Source: a bacterium (GTDB taxonomy: Bacteria > Bacillota_I > Bacilli_A > RFN20 > DUOF01). Taken from it: a stretch of DNA of 5,174 nucleotides. The stretch spans positions 1 through 5,174 of the forward strand of contig DUOF01000077.1 in the NCBI GenBank assembly GCA_012839015.1, in the 5' to 3' direction. Both the position numbers and the translations under genes were made by a program. The notes beneath the pieces are model-generated. The model did no database searches and was not told where the DNA came from. It saw nothing but the letters and a program-made list of their open reading frames with translations. Below, piece by piece: positions 1 to 5,174 of the stretch. How positions within the stretch are numbered: position 1 is the stretch's first letter; every line of letters begins with the position of its first letter.

Positions 1-560
1 ATTACTCTTAGGTTTAGCAGGTTTTTCATCAAACTCTAATATCGATGAATCTGGGTTGATATTTAATATACCAAACCTGCTAGCATCTTCAATAGGGACC
101 CTAACTACAGAAATGGTACAATCAGCTTTATTTTTCTTGTGCGTCTCCAACATTTTATTGTAATCCATCTTATAAATGTGGTCGGCTGATAAAACTAAGA
201 CATACTTAGGATTGTATTTATCCATAAAATCAATATTCTTCTCAATAGCACTTGCGGTACCCTCATACCACAAAACATCCTCATCACTCTGACGGGGTGA
301 CAAAAGTACGCAGGAGCATCCATTGGCGTCTAATCCCCACTTTTGGCCACTCCCTACGTATTCATTCAAAAAGGACGACTCATATTGAGTCAAAACTCCG
401 ACAACATTGATTGAGGAATTGGCGCAGTTAGAAAGTGTAAAGTCAATAATACGGTATTTACCTCCAAAGTTTACTACCGGTTTTGCTACCTTTCTAGTTA
501 ATTCATTTAGTCTTGCCCCTTTTCTCCTGCAAGTAACATAGCAATCATTTCTTCTTTCAT
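1..560 (-). pseudogene. glgC: glgC 5' half, glucose-1-phosphate adenylyltransferase, frameshifted and cut by the window edge
   Basis: GlgC makes ADP-glucose from glucose-1-phosphate and ATP, the committed step of bacterial glycogen synthesis in the cytoplasm. Translation from the ATG at 560-558 starts MKEEMIAMLLAGE, then loses frame. From 516 downward another frame continues open to the left edge. In that frame I read GGKYRIIDF (465-439), WYEGTASAI (from 270), SADHIYKMDY (from 189), EDASRFGI and FDEKPAKPKSN (33-1), all GlgC family landmarks, including the catalytic-region Asp and the EKPA lysine. About 187 codons of a usual 380-430 are present. The break lies at 527-516: GGA followed by GAAAAGGG where GGA AAA GGG (LAGGKGARL) is expected, so one G is missing. 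Unshifted translation ends after 17 residues at TAA 509-507. The expected SGDH has Ala for Gly. The family is clear. Whether the gene is dead, mis-assembled or recoded cannot be told from this sequence. Confidence 0.88.
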
Positions 561-564
561 AAAA

Positions 565-573
565 TCCTCCTTT
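565..573 (-). promoter_or_regulatory. Shine-Dalgarno of glgC
   Basis: Read on the minus strand, AAAGGAGGA precedes the ATG at 560 with 5 nt between GGAGG and the start codon. It is a near-perfect anti-SD match and fixes the glgC start. Such a strong site in front of a frameshifted frame suggests a recent lesion or a sequence error rather than an old pseudogene. Confidence 0.85.
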
Positions 574-603
574 GTTAAATATATTTAATTAGGCTATGAA
601 GTT

Positions 604-627
604 AAAAAAAAGACAACAAAGTTGTCT
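604..627 (-). terminator. Intrinsic terminator inside the glgC leader
   Basis: On the minus strand, AGACAAC (627-621), loop TTT (620-618) and GTTGTCT (617-611) form a perfect 7-bp hairpin. Together with the last T of the stem it runs into an eight-T tract (611-604). This is a textbook factor-independent terminator. It points toward glgC but lies about 44 nt before its start codon and downstream of the only good minus-strand promoter I see, so it would stop transcription before the gene unless suppressed. The alternative is that it ends a separate small RNA. On the plus strand it lacks a T-run. Confidence 0.8.
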
Positions 628-706
628 GTTAAAAGAGAGCCATTAAAACCCCGATAATACTTTAAGATTTTGCATGCTTTGCTTTTAGACATCCGTGCTC
701 ATCTCC
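604..706 (-). ncRNA. Structured leader RNA or small RNA upstream of glgC (attenuator/riboswitch-like)
   Basis: The predicted transcript starts near 706 and reaches the T-run at 604, about 103 nt. Its first bases GGAGATGAGC (706-697) can pair with GCTCTCTTT (640-632): GAGC/GCTC, a bulged T at 701, AGA/TCT, then two G-U pairs. This closes a domain of about 56 nt. An inner helix TAAAA (687-683)/TTTTA (648-644) is possible. The terminator hairpin follows directly. TGTCT (691-687) could pair with AGACA (627-623), the 5' arm of the terminator, and so compete with it. That is an aptamer-plus-expression-platform layout. I do not recognise any named riboswitch class or T-box signature. The helices were found by eye, with no covariation support. 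A free-standing small RNA or a translated leader is also possible. Confidence 0.45.
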
Positions 707-712
707 AAAAAT

Positions 713-741
713 AATGTATCAAATAGTTATAGTCTAAGCAA
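713..741 (-). promoter_or_regulatory. Predicted sigma-A promoter of the glgC leader
   Basis: On the minus strand, TTGCTT (741-736) and TACATT (718-713) are separated by 17 nt. The expected start point is near G706, which is exactly the first base of the leader helix and of GGAG. That coincidence raises confidence in an otherwise average promoter. No comparably placed promoter lies between the terminator and the glgC Shine-Dalgarno. A TATATT at 583-578 would start transcription inside the ribosome binding site. Confidence 0.5.
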
Positions 742-763
742 ACAAATCGGCGTTTATTATTAA

Positions 764-791
764 TTGTTAGAAGATGATTTAAGGGTATATT
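764..791 (+). promoter_or_regulatory. Predicted sigma-A promoter of the P-type ATPase gene
   Basis: TTGTTA (764-769) and TATATT (786-791) are spaced by 16 nt. The start point would be near 798, giving a leader of about 80 nt before the ATG at 879. The promoter is divergent from the glgC leader promoter, and their -35 boxes lie only about 20 bp apart, back to back. The region is AT-rich, so chance matches are possible. Confidence 0.45.
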
Positions 792-807
792 AATTATAGA
801 GAGCTTT

Positions 808-832
808 ACAATAAAACAGGCTATTTTATTGT
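808..832 (+). repeat. Inverted repeat in the ATPase leader, 9-bp arms
   Basis: ACAATAAAA (808-816) and TTTTATTGT (824-832) are perfect reverse complements around the 7-nt spacer CAGGCTA. It lies just downstream of the predicted start point and is followed at 832-839 by the palindrome TGTTAACA. No T-run follows, so it is not an intrinsic terminator. Its place between promoter and gene would suit a repressor operator or an mRNA 5' hairpin. Which of these it is cannot be decided here. Confidence 0.55.
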
Positions 833-868
833 GTTAACAATAACAAATAGATAAGATTAATAATGAAA

Positions 869-873
869 GAGGG
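869..873 (+). promoter_or_regulatory. Shine-Dalgarno of the ATPase gene
   Basis: GAGGG stands 5 nt before the ATG at 879 and is preceded by AAA. It is a moderate anti-SD match and supports the 879 start. The protein from there begins with the expected short cytosolic N-terminus of the family. Confidence 0.7.
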
Positions 874-878
874 ATACA

Positions 879-3557
879 ATGTACGAAGACAAAACTATAA
901 AACAATGTATAGAATCAACCAAGACAAATTTAGAAAAAGGATTAAGCGATAGCGAAGCTAAAATAAGACTTGAGAGAAACGGTAAAAACATTCTTAAGGA
1001 AAAGAAAAAGAAAGGTCTTTTAAGTGCATTTTTGTCCCAGTTAAATGATCCAATGATATATATATTATTAGTGGCTATAATTATCTCTCTATTCTTAAAA
1101 GAGGTAAACGATGCAATAATAATTGCTATTGTAGTTTTGCTTAATGCAGTTATAGGCACTATTCAAGAATCTAAAGCTGAAAAGGCTTTAGAGGCGCTGA
1201 AGCAATTATCCTCACCAACCAGTTTAGTAAAAAGAGATGGTAAGATAAAGGAAATAAAAAGTGAGGAGTTAGTTGTCGGAGATATTTTAATTATTGAAGC
1301 TGGCAGGACCGTTGGTGCTGACGTTAGACTTGTAGAGACGATTAATCTAAAAGTAGAAGAAGCTTCTTTAACAGGAGAATCAACTTCGGTAGAAAAAGAT
1401 GCTGCTTTAACATTCACAAGAAACACCCCGCTTGGAGATAAGATAAATATGGCTTATATGTCTACCAACGCCGTATATGGGCGTGGGGAAGGTATTGTTG
1501 TTGGTACTGGTATGAATACCGAAGTTGGCAAAATAGCCGATATGATTAACCTAGAAAATGAGAGTCTAACCCCGCTTCAAAAGCGTCTTGCAGATCTTGG
1601 GAAACTACTAGGGATTTTAACTATCGTACTGTGTGCCCTACTATTTATTGTGGCGCTTATTCAAAAGCGTGATCCGATTGAAATGTTTAGAGTGGCTATT
1701 TCACTTGCAGTAGCTGCTATTCCTGAGGGATTACCAGCTGTAGTAACAATAGTCCTAGCCCTTGGTGTTCAAAGGATGGTTAGAGTAAATACGATTGTTA
1801 GAAGACTTCCTAGTGTTGAGACACTAGGAGCAGTTAGTGTTGTTTGTAGTGATAAAACCGGAACTCTAACTCAAAACAAGATGAACGTCACTAAAATTTA
1901 CTATTCTGGTAACTTACTATCAACCCTAGAAGCCAATATAAAGAACTGCGATATAATGGTCGAGGGATTAGTGCTTTGTAATGACGCTATTGTGGAAAAG
2001 GATAATGTTGTCGGCGACCCAACTGAAGTTGCTTTAATAGAACTTGGAAGAAATTTTAAATTATTTAAAGACGATTTAAATAAAAAATATCCCCGTATTG
2101 GAGAAATCCCTTTCGATTCTGAGAGAAAAATGATGTCTACAATACATCAATATAAGGGACATAAAAGAGTGTTTACTAAAGGTGCTCTAGACAGTGTTTT
2201 AAAAAGATGTAAGTATATGGTTGTAAATGATAAGGTTGAACCATTAAGTATTAAAAGAAAAGAAGATATTATCAAGAAAGCTGAGGAAATGGGAAAAGAA
2301 GCATTAAGAGTGCTTAGTATCGCTTATAAAGATAGCGATAAGTTAACTGAGGAGGATTTAATTTTCGCTGGTTTAGCCGGTATGATTGACCCTCCAAGAA
2401 GTGAGGCAAAAGATGCAGTAGCTACCTTCAAAGAGGCAGGTGTCACTACTGTAATGATTACCGGAGATCATCAAGATACAGCACTTGCCATCGCAAGGGA
2501 ACTTGGTATTGCAAATAGTGAAACTCAATGCATGAATGGTATTGAACTTGAAAAGATATCTCAGGAAGAACTAAATGAGAGAGTTAACAATATAACTGTG
2601 TTTGCAAGGGTATCACCAGAACATAAAGTGAAAATAGTTAAAGCGTTTAAAGCCAATGGCAGGATAGTGGCGATGACTGGGGATGGTGTAAATGATGCCC
2701 CAAGTTTAAAAACCGCAGATATAGGTATTGCTATGGGTATCAGTGGAACTGATGTTGCAAAGGGTGCTTCAGACATGGTTTTAAGTGATGATAACTTTGC
2801 CTCGATTGAAAAAGCAATCGAAGAAGGAAGAGGAATCTACGCCAATATCAAGAAATCGGTCTTATTTCTGCTTTCTAGCAACTTTGCTGAAGTTATAGCT
2901 ATGTTAGTGGCAATCCTATTAAAGTTCCCCCTGCCCCTAATAGCAGTCCATATCTTATGGATTAACTTAATAACGGATTCACTACCTGCACTTGCACTTG
3001 GCAGCGATCCAAAAGAAGATGATATAATGAAGTCTAAACCAAGAGACCCAGAAGAATCGCTGTTCTCCCATGGTGGATTAAGATTAACCATTTTTTACGG
3101 GGTCCTTATAGCTGTGCTTACTCTAGTAGCTTTCTTAAGTATCCCGATAGCCGAAATAGCTAGACAAAGCGGTATTGATGAGGTTAATTACCGCAGTATT
3201 TTAATGACTCTGGAAGATGCAGATATCTTAATGAAGGCTCAGACATTTGCTTTTACTACACTTGCAGTAAGTGAGTTGTTCCATGCGATTGGAATGCGCA
3301 ATATCAGAAAATCAGTCCTAGAGTTTAAATTTCTAGATAACAAACTAATGCTAATAGCATTTGCTGTTGGTGTTTTACTACAAGTGATGGTAACTGAGAT
3401 ACCAATTATGAATACATTCTTTAGTACTACTAGGCTTGGAATATTTGACTGGTCATTCATTCTTGGTCTTTCTTTAATGGTTTTACTAGCACATGAGGTT
3501 ATAGCACTTAGTTTCTATATTAGAGGAAAAAGAAGGAAAAAATCTAAAGTAAACTAG
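879..3557 (+). CDS. Calcium-translocating P-type ATPase (type IIA, SERCA/PMR1-like)
   Basis: This membrane pump uses ATP and an aspartyl-phosphate intermediate to move cations, most likely Ca2+, out of the cytoplasm. It has 892 residues, full length for the bacterial family. In order: cation ATPase N-terminal domain (about 5-50); M1-M2 (about 58-94); actuator domain with TGES at 165-168; M3-M4 with PEGL at 282-285; DKTGT with phosphorylated Asp325; nucleotide-binding lysine in KGA (434-436); TGD at 528-530; TGDGVNDAP at 600-608; then M5-M10 (about 660-880) and a basic tail RGKRRKKSK. Ligand positions match SERCA: Glu283 in M4, Asn668 and Glu671 in M5, Asn696, Thr699 and Asp700 in M6, Glu799 in M8. 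Both SERCA calcium sites therefore look present. The gene has its own promoter and is divergent from glgC. Specificity is inferred from these motifs. Another cation, such as Mn2+, is less likely but possible. Confidence 0.95.
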   Translation: MYEDKTIKQCIESTKTNLEKGLSDSEAKIRLERNGKNILKEKKKKGLLSAFLSQLNDPMIYILLVAIIISLFLKEVNDAIIIAIVVLLNAVIGTIQESKAEKALEALKQLSSPTSLVKRDGKIKEIKSEELVVGDILIIEAGRTVGADVRLVETINLKVEEASLTGESTSVEKDAALTFTRNTPLGDKINMAYMSTNAVYGRGEGIVVGTGMNTEVGKIADMINLENESLTPLQKRLADLGKLLGILTIVLCALLFIVALIQKRDPIEMFRVAISLAVAAIPEGLPAVVTIVLALGVQRMVRVNTIVRRLPSVETLGAVSVVCSDKTGTLTQNKMNVTKIYYSGNLLSTLEANIKNCDIMVEGLVLCNDAIVEKDNVVGDPTEVALIELGRNFKLFKDDLNKKYPRIGEIPFDSERKMMSTIHQYKGHKRVFTKGALDSVLKRCKYMVVNDKVEPLSIKRKEDIIKKAEEMGKEALRVLSIAYKDSDKLTEEDLIFAGLAGMIDPPRSEAKDAVATFKEAGVTTVMITGDHQDTALAIARELGIANSETQCMNGIELEKISQEELNERVNNITVFARVSPEHKVKIVKAFKANGRIVAMTGDGVNDAPSLKTADIGIAMGISGTDVAKGASDMVLSDDNFASIEKAIEEGRGIYANIKKSVLFLLSSNFAEVIAMLVAILLKFPLPLIAVHILWINLITDSLPALALGSDPKEDDIMKSKPRDPEESLFSHGGLRLTIFYGVLIAVLTLVAFLSIPIAEIARQSGIDEVNYRSILMTLEDADILMKAQTFAFTTLAVSELFHAIGMRNIRKSVLEFKFLDNKLMLIAFAVGVLLQVMVTEIPIMNTFFSTTRLGIFDWSFILGLSLMVLLAHEVIALSFYIRGKRRKKSKVN

Positions 3558-3559
3558 AG

Positions 3560-3585
3560 TATTGCTAGGTTCGCCTAAAACAATA
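3560..3585 (+). other. Hairpin just after the ATPase stop codon
   Basis: TATTG (3560-3564) pairs with CAATA (3581-3585), and inside it TAGG (3566-3569) pairs with CCTA (3574-3577) around a TTCG loop, with a C/AAA internal loop between the two helices. It begins 2 nt after the TAG stop. No T-run follows, so it is at best a weak terminator. It could instead protect the 3' end of the ATPase message. Confidence 0.4.
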
Positions 3586-3588
3586 AAG

Positions 3589-3617
3589 TTGATATTTAAA
3601 ATATGCCGTTATAGAAT
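3589..3617 (+). promoter_or_regulatory. Predicted sigma-A promoter of the 225-residue protein gene
   Basis: TTGATA (3589-3594) and TAGAAT (3612-3617) each match the consensus at five of six positions and are spaced by exactly 17 nt. Transcription would start near 3624, leaving a leader of about 17 nt with the ribosome binding site. It suggests that the downstream gene is transcribed separately from the ATPase gene, although read-through remains possible. Confidence 0.55.
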
Positions 3618-3625
3618 GTAAACAA

Positions 3626-3631
3626 GTGAGG
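3626..3631 (+). promoter_or_regulatory. Shine-Dalgarno of the 225-residue protein gene
   Basis: GTGAGG lies 9 nt before the ATG at 3641. The match and spacing are acceptable and support that start over internal methionines. Confidence 0.6.
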
Positions 3632-3640
3632 CGATAAAAT

Positions 3641-4318
3641 ATGGAAAGAATTGACTTTGAAGTTCGTTCTCTTAATAAGGAATACAATAACAGCGACCGT
3701 TTTAGTGCTGAGAAAAGGTTTGATTACGTTAGATTTTTAGTTGCTAGTCTTCCTTTCAAAAGAGAAGTAGCTACTCTATATGAAGAAGAGTTAAAACTTC
3801 ATGAGGAATATAGCAAGTCTATCGTGCCCTTAATAAAGACAAATATTGAAAACTGTCTTTACCCAGAGTACCTAAATCTTGTAAAGGAAGAAACTATGAA
3901 TGTAGATTTCTTAGTTACCAAGAATGGTAAGGAGAAGGTAGTTAGTGACCTAAAAGTAAGTGATTATCTAATTGATTTTATCTATACAACTAAAAAACTA
4001 AAATTCTACATCAAAGCATTTAAAATGCATAACAAAAAAGAATGTGATTGTTTAGAAGAATTAATAAAAAACACCAATGATGTTATTAAAATGATGATTT
4101 TGGATCATAAACACATTGATGTAGCTAAGGATTGGTTAAACTTCTTAGAAGAGAAAGCACCCGTAAACAAGAAAGAAATAGCACACAATACCATAGTAGG
4201 AGAAATTGAAAACATTTCTGAGTTTTCTGAAGAACAACGGGTAAATATAAATAGATATACTAAACTTATCTCTAGTGAATTAGAAAAACTACAAGATGAT
4301 AGGGTAAAAACAAGATAG
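3641..4318 (+). CDS. Hypothetical soluble helical protein, 225 residues
   Basis: I do not recognise this protein. It is rich in Lys and Glu, with long predicted helical stretches (about 24-90 and 105-225), no signal peptide and no membrane segment, so it is probably cytosolic. It has only three cysteines, Cys72 and a Cys135-Asp-Cys137 pair, too few for an obvious metal cluster. A His-bearing segment LDHKHID (154-160) has no family I can name. The C-terminal 40 residues are strongly charged and could form a coiled coil. Ordinary codon use, a ribosome binding site and a strong-looking promoter support a real gene. It follows the ATPase gene after 83 bp and converges on the HAD gene with 6 bp between stop codons. 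No function is assigned. Confidence 0.8.
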   Translation: MERIDFEVRSLNKEYNNSDRFSAEKRFDYVRFLVASLPFKREVATLYEEELKLHEEYSKSIVPLIKTNIENCLYPEYLNLVKEETMNVDFLVTKNGKEKVVSDLKVSDYLIDFIYTTKKLKFYIKAFKMHNKKECDCLEELIKNTNDVIKMMILDHKHIDVAKDWLNFLEEKAPVNKKEIAHNTIVGEIENISEFSEEQRVNINRYTKLISSELEKLQDDRVKTR

Positions 4319-4324
4319 TATTAA

Positions 4325-5164
4325 TTAATCATTTTGTAATTCTTCTAGAGTGTTTTCAATAGAAACCTTCTTTAAAATATTTTTGATAACAGAATCGATC
4401 TTAGAGTTATCTCTATAGTCAGCAGGGGCTATAAAGTTAACTCTTTTTTCATTAAATAATCTATTAGCAACATCAAACTTCTTAAATGAACTAGGATCGT
4501 AAACGCAGATAGAATGTCCACCTTTAGAGTTTAATAATTTCATTGAAGGAACATCGGTTTGTCCGTCTCCTATATAAATCATATTCTCATATGGTAATAT
4601 ACTTGAGCGATCACTTATGTATTCATTTACTTTATATGAATCATAAAAATCATCAAGAACATTCTTTCTGATTCGATAGATAAACTGAGTCTTGGTTGTG
4701 TAGTTAACTACTTGGGAAACCCAGATTGGTCTTCCATCATCATCGTAGGTAAATCTACATCCGTATACCCTTTTAAATTTATCATAGATTGAAGCCCCCT
4801 CGATGATTTCTCTAGTACCTGAGGAAACGACATAGTGTTCGACCTCTAAACCTAATGACTTACCAAATTCATTAATACGATCGAACCACTCTTCGACTCC
4901 TTCAAAGTATTCGATATTAGCACCAAGCTTCTTTAAACCTTCATAAGTAATATCCAGGTTGTTCTTCTTAGCTAATTCTAGCATTGTATACATATAAGCT
5001 AGGTTAGAGTCCATATCGTGTTTATTTCCCACTACAGCAGAGGCTTCCCAAAATTCATCAGGACTCATATTAAGAGAATCAATAAAACCATATTCCTGTA
5101 TATTTTTAGGTATCAGCGTTAAATCAAAATCATATATAATTGCAATTCTTCTACGCATATCCAT
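4325..5164 (-). CDS. HAD-superfamily hydrolase, probable phosphatase
   Basis: A cytosolic haloacid-dehalogenase-fold enzyme, probably a small-molecule phosphatase of the phosphoserine-phosphatase-like kind; the substrate is unknown. With the ATG at 5164 as residue 1 (279 residues), motif I is DFDLT with Asp12 and Asp14 as nucleophile and acid/base. A helical C1-type cap follows (about 20-95). Motif II is VSSGT (Ser114-Ser115), motif III is probably Lys158 in TTKTQF, and motif IV is GDGQTD with Asp200 and Asp204 binding Mg2+. All catalytic motifs are intact. Starts at GTG 5173, ATG 5164 or ATG 5158 share the frame. I prefer 5164 because GGTGG sits 5 nt before it and it leaves only a short lead to the first beta strand (IAIIYDFD). 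The 3' end faces the 225-residue gene. Confidence 0.87.
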   Translation of the reverse strand: MDMRRRIAIIYDFDLTLIPKNIQEYGFIDSLNMSPDEFWEASAVVGNKHDMDSNLAYMYTMLELAKKNNLDITYEGLKKLGANIEYFEGVEEWFDRINEFGKSLGLEVEHYVVSSGTREIIEGASIYDKFKRVYGCRFTYDDDGRPIWVSQVVNYTTKTQFIYRIRKNVLDDFYDSYKVNEYISDRSSILPYENMIYIGDGQTDVPSMKLLNSKGGHSICVYDPSSFKKFDVANRLFNEKRVNFIAPADYRDNSKIDSVIKNILKKVSIENTLEELQND

Positions 5165-5169
5165 AATTA

Positions 5170-5174
5170 CCACC
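5170..5174 (-). promoter_or_regulatory. Shine-Dalgarno of the HAD gene, at the window edge
   Basis: The minus strand reads GGTGG followed by 5 nt and the ATG at 5164. It is an imperfect anti-SD match whose upstream side is cut off. It favours ATG 5164 over the GTG at 5173, which would lie inside it. The promoter is outside the window. Confidence 0.5.

Noticed and set aside
604..640. Plus-strand terminator at the 611-627 hairpin
   Set aside because: The run on the plus strand is A before the stem and no T-run follows it; the polarity fits only the minus strand.
685..702. Five-codon ORF ATGAGCACGGATGTCTAA on the minus strand in the glgC leader
   Set aside because: GGAG directly abuts the ATG with no spacing, and the peptide is too short to support.
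764..878. yybP-ykoY manganese riboswitch upstream of the cation ATPase
   Set aside because: That class is often found before P-type ATPases, but I see none of its conserved core and the leader is only about 80 nt of AT-rich sequence.
1163..1426. Minus-strand open frames within the ATPase gene (also at 857-1159, 2561-2776, 2837-3091 and 3239-3460)
   Set aside because: They lie antisense to a complete, motif-rich gene, show no family features or ribosome binding sites, and are the usual shadows of a long coding frame.
4323..4341. AATTA/TAATT hairpin as a bidirectional terminator between the convergent genes
   Set aside because: It is a 5-bp AT-only stem with no T-run, too weak to call.
1..5174. 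CRISPR array, insertion sequence, tRNA or rRNA genes
   Set aside because: No regularly spaced repeats, transposase motifs, terminal inverted repeats or recognisable stable RNA sequence were found on either strand.

Overview
The window looks like chromosomal DNA from a low-GC Gram-positive bacterium (Firmicutes/Bacillota or a related lineage). The base composition is AT-rich, ribosome binding sites are GGAGG-like, sigma-A-type promoters are visible, and the recognisable proteins resemble firmicute families. All tryptophan codons I checked are TGG and no coding frame reads through TGA. The three visible stops are TAG, TAG and TAA, so I see no sign of the mycoplasma code, but TGA is also never used as a gene stop here.

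Layout. From 560 down to the left edge, on the minus strand, lies the N-terminal half of glgC (ADP-glucose pyrophosphorylase, glycogen synthesis). Its reading frame is broken by a one-base deletion inside the nucleotide-binding loop. Positions 561-878 form a divergent intergenic region. On the minus strand it holds a promoter, a compact structured leader RNA and an intrinsic terminator that lies between that promoter and glgC, which is the arrangement of an attenuator or riboswitch. On the plus strand it holds a separate promoter, a 9-bp inverted repeat and the ribosome binding site of the next gene. Positions 879-3557 encode a complete 892-residue P-type IIA calcium-type ATPase with all catalytic motifs and, unusually complete for a bacterial pump, the residues of both SERCA calcium sites. 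After a short hairpin and a good promoter, 3641-4318 encodes a 225-residue soluble, charged protein that I do not recognise. It converges, with only 6 bp between stop codons, on a minus-strand HAD-superfamily phosphatase-like gene (4325-5164), whose start and ribosome binding site sit at the right edge.

The genes do not form one pathway: glycogen synthesis, cation export and a HAD hydrolase are separate housekeeping functions in at least three transcription units. The most interesting material is the glgC leader (604-706 minus) together with the frameshift just downstream of it. The leader RNA appears to begin at the first base of a long-range helix and to end in a terminator before the gene. 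The frameshift site happens to be an in-frame A_AAG_GGG slippery heptamer. The likeliest explanation of the frameshift is still a simple indel or assembly error.
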